DNA from: Pandoraea captiosa
GTDB lineage: Bacteria; Pseudomonadota; Gammaproteobacteria; Burkholderiales; Burkholderiaceae
Length of the DNA: 64,000 nt
Assembly (NCBI RefSeq): GCF_902459775.1
Contig: NZ_CABPSQ010000009.1
Location: 1-64,000, forward strand
Reading direction: 5' to 3'
Numbering within the stretch: the stretch's first letter is position 1; each line of letters begins with the position of its first letter. The position numbers were made by a program, and so were the translations under genes. Below are positions 43,801 through 52,128 of this stretch, piece by piece. The notes under the pieces are model-generated. The model had not been told where the DNA came from. It ran no database searches and was given only the letters and a program-made list of their open reading frames with translations.

Positions 43801-44117
43801 ACTTCCACGGCCGCGAGATCGAGGCTGGTGCCCTGACGGAACGTGAGGTTGACCGACGACTCGCCGTTACCGCTCGTGGATGACGTGTACATCAGCCCCG
43901 GGGCGCCATTCATCTGGCGCTCGATGATCGCGGTCACCGAATCTTCGACGACCTTCGCCGAAGCGCCCGGGTAGCTGCTCCACACGCTGACCATCGGCGG
44001 CGCAATGTCGGGGTACTGCGCCACCGGCAACGCCCGGATCGCGAGCACGCCGACGAGCGTAATCATCAGAGAGATCACCCAGGCAAAGACCGGGCGATCG
44101 ATAAAGAAACGGGCCAT
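40896..44117 (-). CDS. HAE1-family RND multidrug permease (AcrB/MexB-like)
   Basis: 1073-residue inner-membrane proton antiporter. It starts MARFFIDRPVFAWVISLMITLVGVLAIRALPVAQYPDIAPP, the AcrB-type N-terminus. The proton-relay Asp pair is in GILVDDAIVVVENTERIM (about residues 402-419). Two large periplasmic loops, the QGATLPEAM-type docking region and the duplicated membrane halves are all present. The C-terminal 35 residues are Gly/Asn/Asp-rich (repeated NGGND), coded by short repeats. It lies two bases after the adaptor gene. Substrate range cannot be read from sequence. Confidence 0.96.
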   Translation of the reverse strand: MARFFIDRPVFAWVISLMITLVGVLAIRALPVAQYPDIAPPMVSVWSSYPGASAKVVEDSVTAIIERQMNGAPGLMYTSSTSGNGESSVNLTFRQGTSLDLAAVEVQNRLKTVESRLPEVVRRYGVKVERAADNIHMVVTLSSRNPAINEFDLGEIAASQVMNQLKRVPGVGQVQFWGTEKAIRIWPDAARLVALDLTASDIVSRVRAYNARVTIGDLGAGATPTSAPINANVVSDSALSTPEEFANIPLRVRADGSAIRLGDVARVELGASDYNYSARVDAMPATAMGIKLAAGSNAVEVMKAVRQVMDEQAKLFPAGVDYQMPYETASFVKVSIQKVVKTLLEAIVLVFLVMYLFMQNLRATLIPTLVVPVALLGTFGVLLGLGYSINTLTMFGMVLAIGILVDDAIVVVENTERIMVEEGLSPYAATVKAMQQISGAIVGITVVLVTVFVPMAFFSGAVGNIYRQFAVTLAVSIGFSAFLALSLTPALCATLLRPIAADHHEKRGFFGWFNRTFAVGTERYTRTVGKTLRRPWRAMLVYALVLIAVPLAFMRLPSAFIPEEDTGSFMIMASEPQGATLPEAMTALKRIEQYLMQNEPVKHVFVLGGWNEFGAGPGGGMLYVTLKDWHERTSKHDGVNAIVDRVNEKFTGQPDRMMIAMNSPALPELGSSNGFNLRLQDRAGVGKEVFTAARDDLLHKAAKDPVLKNVIFAGQGDVPQVDVSIDRRKMEALGVSMDDVNTTLATMFGSDYVGDFMLGAENRRVLVQSDGRQRVTPEDVGNLRVRNANGEMVPLSAFVALKWKLGSPQLKRYNGYPSFTIQGEAAPGKSSGEAMARMEQLMAEMPAGIGHEWSGQSLEERDSGAQAPMLFALSVLVVFLALAALYESWAIPAAVIMVVPLGVIGALGAVSLLGMPNDIYFKVGLIATIGLSAKNAILIVEVANDLTKQGMGWLDAAVEAARLRLRPIVMTSLAFGFGVVPLAIASGPASGAQRAIGVAVLGGIVTATVLAIFLVPLFFLIVGRFVRRGQKVGTGRNGGNDTNGGNDGAGSVDPMDGNDGNNGHRGPVAEGKV

Positions 44118-44119
44118 TG

Positions 44120-45406
44120 TTAATGCGTCTCCGCTTGGGAGGCCGGACCGGCGCGCGCGGGCTCGACCGGTACGGCGTTGTTCTGGGTCTTCGCGTCGGA
44201 GGACGCGGCAGCAAGCGCGACGGCCTTGCCCGCATTCGCCGTGGCGGTGGCATCCGCCCGGGTCTTCACCTGCATGCCGTCGGAGAACTGCGCGACGTTC
44301 TGCACGATGACGTGTTCGCCCCCCTTGAGGCCGTCCGTCACCAGCCAGTCGCGACCATCGATCGCTTCGGCGCGAACCTTCCGGTCGTGCACCTTGCCTT
44401 GCGCGTCGACGACGCGAACGATCGCGCCTTCCCCCGTGCGGGTGAGCGACTCTCGCGGCACGCGCACCACGTTCGGATTCACCGCGCCCTGCATGCGCAC
44501 CTGCACGAATGCGCCGGGCAGCAGCACGCCGTCCGGATTGGGCAGCAACGCCCGCATGGCGATGGTGTCGGTGCCGGGATCGACCGCCAGATCGGTGAAC
44601 AGCAGCTTGCCGGGCAGCGCATACTCGCGACCGTCGGGCAACGTCACATGCACCTGCGGCGCAGCGGCCTCATTGCCCTGCTGCAACTTGCCTGCGCGCA
44701 GATCACGCGTCATCGCGTAGACCTCGGCGGCCGGTTGCGAGAAGTTCACATAAATCGGATCGATCTGCTCCACGCGCGTGAGCAGCGTGGGCGAGTCGAG
44801 CCCGACCAGTGCACCTTCGGTGACTTCCGCGCGACGCACGCGTCCGGCGATGGGCGATGTCACGCTCGTGTAGCCCAGGTTGAGTTCCGCCTTGCGCACT
44901 TCTGCCCGCGCCGCCAACACTTCGGCGCGCGTGCGCGCCTCGGCAGCCCGCGATTCTGCGTCTTCGCGCGCGCTGATGGCGTGCGATTCGAGCAGACCGC
45001 GATAGCGCTCGACCTTGTCGCGCGCCGAATCGTGCTCGGCCTGCGCCTTGGCAAGCGCGCCGCGCGCCGCGTCGAGGGCGGCAGACAGCGGTTGCGGATC
45101 GATTCGGAACAGCACGTCGCCCTTGGCGACCTTTTGTCCCTCCTGATATTTGCGCTCGATGACGACGCCGCCGGCGCGCGCGCGCACGTCGGCACTGCGG
45201 TAAGCCTCCAGGCGTCCCGGTTGCTGCATCGTGAGCGGCTCGGCACGACGCTCGACCGTGCGCACGACGGCCTCCGGTGAGGCGTCGGCTGTCTCTTTCT
45301 TGCCACGCTCCGAGCAAGCGGCAAGCAACAGAGTGCTGGCAATCAGACTGGCGGACACACCAGTCAGTAGTCCGAAGCGGGTTCGGTAATCGATTTTCGA
45401 TGACAT
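44120..45406 (-). CDS. RND periplasmic adaptor (AcrA/MexA-like lipoprotein)
   Basis: 428 residues with lipobox LLLAACS (Cys about residue 31). The adaptor hallmark EPLTMQQPGRLEAYRSADVRARAGGVVIERKYQEGQKVAKGDVLFRIDP (lipoyl half) is followed by a long Ala/Arg/Glu helical hairpin (about 105-165), the second lipoyl half SPIAGRVRRAEVTEGALV, and barrel and membrane-proximal domains. First gene of the operon; divergent from the LysR gene across 314 bp. The C-terminal 50 residues are Ala/Asn-rich. Confidence 0.95.
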   Translation of the reverse strand: MSSKIDYRTRFGLLTGVSASLIASTLLLAACSERGKKETADASPEAVVRTVERRAEPLTMQQPGRLEAYRSADVRARAGGVVIERKYQEGQKVAKGDVLFRIDPQPLSAALDAARGALAKAQAEHDSARDKVERYRGLLESHAISAREDAESRAAEARTRAEVLAARAEVRKAELNLGYTSVTSPIAGRVRRAEVTEGALVGLDSPTLLTRVEQIDPIYVNFSQPAAEVYAMTRDLRAGKLQQGNEAAAPQVHVTLPDGREYALPGKLLFTDLAVDPGTDTIAMRALLPNPDGVLLPGAFVQVRMQGAVNPNVVRVPRESLTRTGEGAIVRVVDAQGKVHDRKVRAEAIDGRDWLVTDGLKGGEHVIVQNVAQFSDGMQVKTRADATATANAGKAVALAAASSDAKTQNNAVPVEPARAGPASQAETH

Positions 45407-45720
45407 GTAAGCACGTTTGATTTACGACATCCGGACAGAGGTGTCGAAGCTGCGTTCGGTGCGCAACGTCGAGCGGGGCTGACGCGAAGGGCGTCAGCGA
45501 TGGGGGAACCGGGGGCCCGCATCTCTCCAGGCGGCGCCGTGGGTGGCAGGTGCGCGTTGCGCGTGGGAGGTCTATGCCTGAGACCACCGGACCGGGAGAT
45601 CCGGTCGTCTGCCGCCTCGCCTATGTTGGCGTTTCAATCTGGCGTTTTAGATTGGAGAAGCGCGATTCTGCCGCGAAAATCATGTTAGAAAAATTTGGAA
45701 CCTATCTATAAAATGGATGA
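45407..45720. promoter_or_regulatory. divergent RND/LysR control region
   Basis: 314 bp without a gene. A perfect 6-bp inverted repeat CAATCT-N8-AGATTG (45635-45654) contains an ATC-N-GAT type LysR box and is the best operator candidate. AT-rich sequence just before the LysR start (45684-45715, TTAGAAAAATTTGGAACC then TATAAAA) probably holds that gene's promoter. Confidence 0.5.
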
Positions 45721-46593
45721 ATGAACTGGACAATTGAACAATTACGCTACTTTGTGGCGGCAGCGGAGGAGGGTTCGATATCCGCTGCCGCTCGCCGTCT
45801 GGGCAAAGCGCAATCGGCGGTGAGCACGGCGATTGCCTTGCTCGAAGCCGATTTGGGATTTGAACTATTCGATCGCAGCCGACGCAATGCACGCCTGACC
45901 GACCAGGGCGAGGTCATGTTGCTCGAAGCGAAGGAATTGCTGCGTCAGGCGGAAGGGCTGAACCACCGGGCCAACGCGCTGGCGTTCGGCGAGCAGCCGC
46001 AGTTGTCGCTCGCGCTGGACGAAGCGCTGCCCTATCAGGCGGTGAGCGAACTGGTGCGGGACCTCGCGTACCAGTTCGCTTATCTCGAACTCACGCTGCT
46101 CAACGGCACCTCGACGGAAGTCGCCGAGTATGTGGAGAAGCAGCGCGCCGACATCGGTTTTCACGTCGATCGCGGCGCGATCTCATCGGCGCTGGGTCAC
46201 AAGTACGTCGGCTCGGCCGTGCAGGGTGTGTTCGTGGCAGGCGACCACCCGCTGGCATACCGCGATCAGGTCACACGCGGCGATCTGGCCAAGTATCGCC
46301 AGATTCTGTTGCAAATGGACGACATCACCCCGCTGCAACTGAGTCCGTCGATCTGGCGCGCCGACAGTTCTTACGTCATCGCGAGCATGGTCGTCGACAA
46401 ACTCGGCTGGGCCGTGTTGCCCATCGATATTGCGGAATACGAAGATCTGCATGAGCTTCGTTGCGACGACCTCGGGCTCCCCCAACTCCCGGTGCGGATG
46501 TTATGGCGCTTCGGTCGCGAGCCGAACGACGTGATGCGCTGGTGCGAAGCGCGTTTCGCCGAACTCCTGCGTGCCAGCACCGAGCAGGCCTGA
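45721..46593 (+). CDS. LysR-family regulator, probable regulator of the RND operon
   Basis: 290 residues. Helix-turn-helix: NWTIEQLRYFVAAAEEGSISAAARRLGKAQSAVSTAIALLEADLGFELFDRSRRNARLTDQG. The Gln-Ser-Ala-Val-Ser recognition helix differs from the Gln-Pro-Ala-Val-Ser of the other LysR proteins here. The effector domain is standard (LSLALDEALPYQAVSELVRDLA; SSYVIASMVVDKLGWAVLPID). Divergent from the RND adaptor, so local control of efflux is likely. Confidence 0.88.
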   Translation: MNWTIEQLRYFVAAAEEGSISAAARRLGKAQSAVSTAIALLEADLGFELFDRSRRNARLTDQGEVMLLEAKELLRQAEGLNHRANALAFGEQPQLSLALDEALPYQAVSELVRDLAYQFAYLELTLLNGTSTEVAEYVEKQRADIGFHVDRGAISSALGHKYVGSAVQGVFVAGDHPLAYRDQVTRGDLAKYRQILLQMDDITPLQLSPSIWRADSSYVIASMVVDKLGWAVLPIDIAEYEDLHELRCDDLGLPQLPVRMLWRFGREPNDVMRWCEARFAELLRASTEQA

Positions 46594-46761
46594 CAGCTTT
46601 GTAAGGTCAACGCGCCACAACCACGCCAGCGGTGCGAACCGTCCGGCATGCCGACTGTCGAATTCCCACATGACTTTGATGGATTCACGACGGCGTTTGC
46701 ACAACACGCCTCGTGTCTTGTGGCGCCGCGTGTGGCAAGACGTCGGCATGGAGAGGCCGTG

Positions 46762-47433
46762 ATGGCGAAACCCTCGAAAACCGCGTTGTTCAATGCAGCA
46801 AAAAAGTGGGATTGCGGCACTGTCGCCGCATTATTGGGAGATGTCCCCGATCTGATTTCCGCGACCGATCCGAAACACCGAACGGCGCTGCATCTGGCCT
46901 GCTCGGTGCGTCCGTCGGAGACTGGCGGTCTGCTCGAACCTAACGGTCTGAAGACGGTGGAGACGCTGCTCGACGCCGGCGCCCCGCTCGAAGGCGCCGT
47001 CCCGACGGAGGCAGACGCGGGCGACTTTCAGGCGACACCGCTCTGGTACGCGGTCGCGCGCGGCGAGAACCGTCCGCTGGTGGAGTTTTTGCTGCGTCGC
47101 GGCGCCAATCCGAGTCATTCCCTGTGGGCCGCGGTCTGGCGCGACGACGACGCCATGTGCCGCGCCCTGCTCGAATTCACGCCCACGCTGAATCTGCGCG
47201 CGCATGGCGAGACCCCGATCTTCTACGCCGCCCGTTTGCAACGGCTGGCAACGCTGCGTCTGCTGATCGATGCCGGCGCCGATCCGTCGATTGTCGACGA
47301 TCGCGGGCGCGATTGCGTCGATATTGCCCGCGAGCGACGATTGCCCAGCGATATCGTGGCCATGCTCGAAGCGTTGCGCGAACGAATCAAGGACCAGGCG
47401 AACGCGCAAGCGCTGGCGCGACGCACGGCATGA
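46762..47433 (+). CDS. ankyrin-repeat protein
   Basis: 223 residues built from about five ankyrin repeats: KTALFNAAKKWDCGTVAALLGDVPDLI, HRTALHLACSVR, TVETLLDAGAPLEG, TPLWYAVARGENRPLVEFLLRRGANPS and TPIFYAARLQRLATLRLLIDAGADPSIVDDRGRDCVDIA. No signal peptide, so it is probably a cytoplasmic protein-binding scaffold; partner unknown. The ATG at 46762 follows GGAGAGG by about five bases and starts directly at repeat one. Monocistronic. Confidence 0.88.
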   Translation: MAKPSKTALFNAAKKWDCGTVAALLGDVPDLISATDPKHRTALHLACSVRPSETGGLLEPNGLKTVETLLDAGAPLEGAVPTEADAGDFQATPLWYAVARGENRPLVEFLLRRGANPSHSLWAAVWRDDDAMCRALLEFTPTLNLRAHGETPIFYAARLQRLATLRLLIDAGADPSIVDDRGRDCVDIARERRLPSDIVAMLEALRERIKDQANAQALARRTA

Positions 47434-47442
47434 GCCGTCTCA

Positions 47443-47469
47443 GCCCTCTCCGCCCTCTCCGCCCTCTCC
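47443..47469. repeat. 3 x 9-bp tandem repeat (GCCCTCTCC)
   Basis: Exact copies start ten bases after the ankyrin stop codon, in the short gap before the convergent yaiI gene. Confidence 0.85.
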
Positions 47470-47526
47470 GGCCTCCTGGGCGTCTACGCTTGCGACCTGA
47501 CTGATACGCTTCGCTCGACCGCCCCC

Positions 47527-47985
47527 TCACCGTGGCATCTTGCGCTGGCGCGCCAGGAAGCGATCCAGTTCGCCGGCAAACGCTTTGCCGTCGCGCTGGC
47601 TGAACGGCGCGGGGCCACCGGTCTCGACGCCCGCGTTGCGCAGCTGGTCCATCATGTCCCGCACCGAGAGCCGCTCCTTGATGTTCTCCGGCGTAAACCA
47701 GCTTCCACGCGGATCAAGCACTTTGCCGCCCTTCTCGATGACGGCGGCGGCAAGCGGAATATCCCCCGTAATCACCAGATCCCCTGCCTCGACCATCTCG
47801 ACGATGCGCGCATCCGCGACATCGAAGCCGGATGGCACCTGAACCGCTTTGATGAACGGCGACGGCGGTGTGCGCAGAAACTGATTGGCCACCAACGTCA
47901 CCGGCATCTGCTCGCGATTGGCCGCGCGAAACAGGATTTCCTTGATCACGCCAGGGCAGGCGTCCGCATCGACAAGCACTTGCAT
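47527..47985 (-). CDS. YaiI/YqxD family protein (UPF0178, DUF188)
   Basis: 152-residue protein with the DUF188 layout: an N-terminal [23 protein letters not shown], a central [23 protein letters not shown] and a late [27 protein letters not shown]. The acidic DADACP and TGDIPLA motifs resemble a PIN-like nuclease site; no biochemical role is firmly established. Length and start match the family. Short gap to the FAD monooxygenase gene upstream on the same strand. Confidence 0.93.
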   Translation of the reverse strand: MQVLVDADACPGVIKEILFRAANREQMPVTLVANQFLRTPPSPFIKAVQVPSGFDVADARIVEMVEAGDLVITGDIPLAAAVIEKGGKVLDPRGSWFTPENIKERLSVRDMMDQLRNAGVETGGPAPFSQRDGKAFAGELDRFLARQRKMPR

Positions 47986-48084
47986 TTCAGGTCACTTCCG
48001 CGAAAGAGGCGACCATGATACGGCAAGGCGCTCAGGCGCGATCTGTGCAACGTCGTGACGCGCACCGGCAAGCGCCGACGAGCG

Positions 48085-49272
48085 TCATTTCCCGGCAACG
48101 GGCGAACGGCGCAGCGCCTCCATCTGCGCGTAAAAGCTGTCGACCTTGTGCTGCGCCTCGCGTCGCATGGCATCGCGGCGCGCGCTCGACGTACCCGCAT
48201 GCTCCTGCGCACCGGCTTCGCCCACGGCGCGCGAGACGTCCTGCACGAACTTGCACAAGGGATAACGCGCTTCACCGAATGCCTGCAAGGTGGGTTCGAC
48301 GGCTTCGTTGCACGCGAGCATCTGGGCGAGCAGCACGGCGTCTTCCAGCGCCATGGCACCGCCCTGGCCCATGAATGGGGTGGACGCATGTGCCGCGTCG
48401 CCAATGATGACGACGCGACCGAGATGCCAGGGTAACGGTGTGGCAACTTCCTCGACGCCCGTGTACAGCACCTCGGACTCGCAAGAGAGCGTGTCGAGGA
48501 ACTGCCGGGCCGGGCCACCGAACTCGGCGAAGCGCGCTTTCATCAGCGCGGGCCACTCGGCGCGCGCATACCAGGCGTCGTGCGGCTCAGCGATCGTCCC
48601 GAACAGATACAGGCGGTCGTCGCTGATCGGCATGATGCCAAGGCGCTTTCCGACGCCCATCATCATGATTTTCGCGGTGAGGTCGCTCGGGCGCGGATGC
48701 ACGCTGCGCCACACGCCAAGCCCGGTGTACGTCGGCGCGATGGGTCCGGCGACGAGGCGACGAATCCCGGAGCGGATACCGTCTGCGCCCACGACGAGGT
48801 CGTACGTCTGCACTGCGCCGTCGGACAGGGCAACCGTCACCGCGTGCGATGAACTTTGGTTGATCGACACGGCGGTCGTATTCAGCCGGACATCGACGTT
48901 TAGCGCGGCGATTCGTGCTGCCAGCACGCGATGCATCTGCGCCCGGCGAATACCGACGATGGGGGCAATGCCGGGATATCGCGATGGATAGAAGGTATCG
49001 ACGATCGGCTCGCCATTCTGATTGAGATAAATATTGCGACCGTCGGCAATCGCGAAGCCGCTGGCCAGAATCTCCGGCAGCACGCCGAGCTCGGAGAGCG
49101 CCGCGAGGCCGTTGCTGTAGATGAAGATGCCCGAGCTTTGAAACTTCCACTCGGGTTGCGCCTCGACCAATGTGACTTGCGCGCCCGTCTGCGCCAGCGA
49201 AATGGCGGCCGCGCATCCCGCAATCCCGCCGCCGACGATCAGCACGCGCCTTCCCTGATTTCCCTGCTTCAT
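48085..49272 (-). CDS. FAD-dependent aromatic-ring monooxygenase (PHBH/salicylate hydroxylase-like)
   Basis: 395-residue class A flavoprotein. Dinucleotide-binding GGGIAGCAAAISLAQTGAQVTLVEA (about residues 13-37), the NAD(P)H/FAD DG motif VVGADGIRSGIRR (about 160-172) and GD motif VIIGDAAHASTPFMGQGGAMALEDA (about 287-311) are all intact. Substrate unknown. The ATG at 49272 has GGGAGG about four bases upstream; longer frames run through the 7-bp tandem array, giving repeated HQASGIR that is clearly not family sequence. The array sits 14 bp upstream of this start. Confidence 0.9.
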   Translation of the reverse strand: MKQGNQGRRVLIVGGGIAGCAAAISLAQTGAQVTLVEAQPEWKFQSSGIFIYSNGLAALSELGVLPEILASGFAIADGRNIYLNQNGEPIVDTFYPSRYPGIAPIVGIRRAQMHRVLAARIAALNVDVRLNTTAVSINQSSSHAVTVALSDGAVQTYDLVVGADGIRSGIRRLVAGPIAPTYTGLGVWRSVHPRPSDLTAKIMMMGVGKRLGIMPISDDRLYLFGTIAEPHDAWYARAEWPALMKARFAEFGGPARQFLDTLSCESEVLYTGVEEVATPLPWHLGRVVIIGDAAHASTPFMGQGGAMALEDAVLLAQMLACNEAVEPTLQAFGEARYPLCKFVQDVSRAVGEAGAQEHAGTSSARRDAMRREAQHKVDSFYAQMEALRRSPVAGK

Positions 49273-49285
49273 GCTCCCTCCCATT

Positions 49286-49334
49286 GCCTGATGCCTGATG
49301 CCTGATGCCTGATGCCTGATGCCTGATGCCTGAT
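49286..49334. repeat. 7 x 7-bp perfect tandem repeat (GCCTGAT)
   Basis: Seven exact copies lie immediately upstream of the monooxygenase ribosome site. A 7-bp unit is not a multiple of three and perfect copies favour slipped-strand change, so this is a candidate variable-number locus affecting spacing or the upstream reading frame. Confidence 0.95.
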
Positions 49335-49428
49335 GCGCATGGCGTGTCGCCATTCCGGCGTCGTGTGGACGGAATTATTGGCTTGGGTAGCGGTGCGCTC
49401 AACCTCCGGAACGCCGGATTCGGGCACC

Positions 49429-49464
49429 GATCGTCCGGATCGTGCGGATCGTCTGGATTGTCCG
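49429..49464. repeat. 4 x 9-bp imperfect tandem repeat
   Basis: GATCGTCCG, GATCGTGCG, GATCGTCTG and GATTGTCCG lie between the 7-bp and 12-bp arrays in the same gene-free stretch. Confidence 0.85.
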
Positions 49465-49502
49465 GCGCACGAAGACGAATGCAGCGGGTGGCCTCGCTCA
49501 AC

Positions 49503-49574
49503 TGTCGGCCTGAATGTTGACCCGAATGTCGACCTGAATGTCGGCCTAACTGTCGGCTTGATCGTCGGCTTAGC
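49503..49574. repeat. 6 x 12-bp degenerate tandem repeat
   Basis: Units of the form TGTCGGCCTGAA diverge progressively across the array. The last unit overlaps the stop codon of the leftward AraC gene, so the array has grown into or out of the gene's 3' end. Confidence 0.8.
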
Positions 49575-50574
49575 CGCCGTTCTCGTCGCGCTGATACTGC
49601 GTCGGCGACACCCCGATCCAACGCTGAAACGCGCGGGCGAAAGCCTTTTCCGAGGCGTAGCCAACGGCTTCGGCCACATCACCGATGCGCGCTCGCGGCT
49701 GACGCAGACGCTCTGCCGCGACGTTCATCCGGTAGGCGCTCAGATACTGCATCGCAGGCACGCCGATCAACGCGCGAAAGCGCTCGGCGAACACGGTGCG
49801 GGAGAGATAAGCGACGGCGGCCAGCTCAGGCAGGGTCCAGTCGCGTCGAGGCGCCTCATGCATGGCGGCGATGGCTCGGGCAATGCCAGGATCGTCGAGT
49901 GCTCCGAGTGTTCCAAGTGCTCCCAGCGTGCCGCGCGTCCCCTTCGGCCCTGTCGTGTGTGCGCCCGTGCGCAGGTACTCGCCCAGAATGCGCACCAGCA
50001 GAAGATCGCCCATACGTGCGGCCGACAGCTGCCAGCCGGGGCGTTGCGCCAGCGAGTCCTGTACGAGCAGTTCCATCGTGACGGCGAGCGTGTGTGCCAA
50101 CGCATGCTCGTCCGCGCGCAGCACGATCAGCGACGACAGACCCGCCTGGACACTGGCAACGTCGAGCGCGGGCATCCATAGATGAAGCGAATAGAGCTGG
50201 GTCGCAACGGCATCGGCAGCGTCCCTTCCGTACGTCAGTGCAATGGGATGATCGCCATGGCGTCCGACCATGTGCGTCTTGAGCACGTCGGCGAAGGGCA
50301 CGACATCGTGCGCCTTCGGCGAAGGCGTCGACGACACGATATGGGGCGTTCCTCGCGGCAACATGACGATGTCGTGCGGCCCGATCTGCGTCGCCTGCCC
50401 ACCGTCGACGTGAATCCAATACCCTTGCCCGGTGCACATCCGAATCAATGCGCCCTCGGTGCCGGTCGAGTGCAACGCCCAGGGCGCGAGCAACCGGAAG
50501 CTCGCCGTCACGGCACGCTCGGCTTTGCAGGCGCCGAGGATATGACTGAGAACGTCGCGAGGGCCGGAATTCAT
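49570..50574 (-). CDS. AraC-family regulator with cupin sensor domain
   Basis: 334 residues. An N-terminal cupin_6-type sensor (residues about 1-200: CTGQGYWIHVDGGQATQIGPHDIVMLPRGTPHIV) joins to a C-terminal AraC/XylS DNA-binding domain (APRRDWTLPELAAVAYLSRTVFAERFRALIGVPAMQYLSAYRMNVAAERL). The linker contains GTLGALGTLGAL, coded by four 9-bp repeats (49896-49931). The ATG at 50574 begins right at the sensor domain. It lies 49 bp after cobF on the same strand and may be read through from the cob genes, but nothing links its ligand to cobalamin. Confidence 0.9.
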   Translation of the reverse strand: MNSGPRDVLSHILGACKAERAVTASFRLLAPWALHSTGTEGALIRMCTGQGYWIHVDGGQATQIGPHDIVMLPRGTPHIVSSTPSPKAHDVVPFADVLKTHMVGRHGDHPIALTYGRDAADAVATQLYSLHLWMPALDVASVQAGLSSLIVLRADEHALAHTLAVTMELLVQDSLAQRPGWQLSAARMGDLLLVRILGEYLRTGAHTTGPKGTRGTLGALGTLGALDDPGIARAIAAMHEAPRRDWTLPELAAVAYLSRTVFAERFRALIGVPAMQYLSAYRMNVAAERLRQPRARIGDVAEAVGYASEKAFARAFQRWIGVSPTQYQRDENGG

Positions 50575-50623
50575 GGACGGCAGAACATGGAGGGGAAAGA
50601 GTTGGCGGCGGCGCTGCGAGATT

Positions 50624-51385
50624 CTAGCGCCGACGCAGCAAATAGGTATCCATGATCCAGCCGTGCGTGCGGCGCGCTTCGTCGCGTACCCGTTCGATCT
50701 CGTCCATGACGTCGCGCAGCGGCCCGGCGATGAGAATCTCGTCCGGGGTGCCGACATACGCCCCCCAGAAGATGTCGAGGTCTTCGTGCGCGAGTTGCTT
50801 GTACGAGTGCTTCGCGTCCAGCATCACCACGACGGTGTCGACACCTTGCGGAAACCCGTCGACGATGCCACGACCGTTGGTGATCTCGATGGACTTGCCG
50901 ATCTGGTTCAGCGGAATGCGATGCTGCGCCGCGAGCGCCTGCACGCTGCTGATCCCCGGAATGACGTCGAACTCGAACGTGTCGTCACCCTGCGCACGAA
51001 TCGCATCCAGAATTCGGATCGTGCTGTCGTACAGCGACGGATCTCCCCACACCAGAAACGCCCCAACTTCGCCGTCGCGCATCGATTCCGAAATCAGGCG
51101 CGCGAAGATCTGCTGCTTGTCGCGGTTCAACTCGTCGACGGCCACGCGGTAGTCGTCGTCCGATGCATCGCGTCGGCGCTCGGGACTCGTCGCCTCCACA
51201 ATGCGATAGTCGCGCCCCTTCACGAACCGTTCGATGATGTGCCTGCGCAGCGCGACGAGCTTCTCCTTGGCCGCGCCCTTGTCCATGACGAAGAACACAT
51301 CGGCACGGTTGAGCGCGTCGATCGCCTGCACCGTCAGATAGTCGGGATTGCCTGCACCGATGCCGATAATCAGAATCTTCTTCAT
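50624..51385 (-). CDS. cobF: precorrin-6A synthase (deacetylating) CobF
   Basis: 253-residue SAM-dependent tetrapyrrole methylase adding the C1 methyl to precorrin-5 with loss of acetate, giving precorrin-6A. It starts [24 protein letters not shown] and shows [18 protein letters not shown] (about residues 108-125) and [16 protein letters not shown]. The C-terminal [31 protein letters not shown] is CobF-specific. CobF is found only in the O2-dependent pathway. The start overlaps the cobM stop by four bases. Last of cobL-K-M-F. Confidence 0.95.
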   Translation of the reverse strand: MKKILIIGIGAGNPDYLTVQAIDALNRADVFFVMDKGAAKEKLVALRRHIIERFVKGRDYRIVEATSPERRRDASDDDYRVAVDELNRDKQQIFARLISESMRDGEVGAFLVWGDPSLYDSTIRILDAIRAQGDDTFEFDVIPGISSVQALAAQHRIPLNQIGKSIEITNGRGIVDGFPQGVDTVVVMLDAKHSYKQLAHEDLDIFWGAYVGTPDEILIAGPLRDVMDEIERVRDEARRTHGWIMDTYLLRRR

Positions 51386-52128
51386 CGCCCCATCTCCACG
51401 TGCCGCGCCGTCGCGTACAACGACGAGTCGGCGAAGCCATCCGCGGCCAACACGCGCCCCACCAGAATCAGCGCGGTGCGCTCGATGCCGGTCTGCCCGA
51501 CTTTCGCTTCGATGTCCGCCAGCGTGCCGGTCACGCGTGTCTCGTCCGGCCAGCTGGCGCGGTACACGACTGCGATCGGACAATCGTCGCCGTAATGCGG
51601 TCTGAGCTCGGCGACGATGCGCGCGAGGTGCCGCACGCCGAGGTGAATCGCCATGGTCGCACCATGGCGCGCCAGGTCACCCAGCGCTTCGCCCTCCGGC
51701 ATCGATGTCCGGGTCGCGTATCGCGTGAGGATCAGCGTCTGCGAAATGCCCGGCAGCGTCAGTTCGCAACCGAGCGTCGCGGCGCATGCGGCCGTGGCGG
51801 TGACACCCGGCACGATCTCGTAGGGAATGTCCAGCGCCCGCAGGCGCCGGATCTGCTCGCCGATGGCGCCGTACAGCGACGGATCGCCGGAGTGCAAGCG
51901 GGCGACATCCTGCCCCTTCGCGTGCGCCCCGGCCAGCAACGCAACGATGGTGTCGAGATCGAGCTCGGCCGTGTTGACGACCTGCCCGGCGGTATGGCCG
52001 TCGAGCACCGCCTGGGGCACCAGCGAGCCTGCGTAAAGAATCACCGGACAGCTTCGGACCAGCCGCTGCCCCTTGACCGTAATCAGTTCAGGGTCGCCGG
52101 GTCCGGCGCCAATGAAATAAACCGTCAT
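51382..52128 (-). CDS. cobM: precorrin-4 C11-methyltransferase CobM
   Basis: 248-residue methylase converting precorrin-4 to precorrin-5. Motifs: [24 protein letters not shown] at the N-terminus, [14 protein letters not shown] (diagnostic of CobM/CbiF), [17 protein letters not shown] (about residues 75-91) and [32 protein letters not shown]. The ATG overlaps the cobK stop and its own stop overlaps cobF, so all three are translationally coupled. Confidence 0.96.
   Translation of the reverse strand: MTVYFIGAGPGDPELITVKGQRLVRSCPVILYAGSLVPQAVLDGHTAGQVVNTAELDLDTIVALLAGAHAKGQDVARLHSGDPSLYGAIGEQIRRLRALDIPYEIVPGVTATAACAATLGCELTLPGISQTLILTRYATRTSMPEGEALGDLARHGATMAIHLGVRHLARIVAELRPHYGDDCPIAVVYRASWPDETRVTGTLADIEAKVGQTGIERTALILVGRVLAADGFADSSLYATARHVEMGR

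Noticed and set aside
40926-43883. A 985-codon open frame opposite the RND permease gene
   Set aside because: It is His/Arg-rich shadow sequence caused by strong third-position GC bias; the permease on the other strand has full family motifs.
49286-49574. CRISPR array
   Set aside because: The units are 7-12 bp and directly contiguous, with no spacers and no cas genes, so these are simple tandem repeats.
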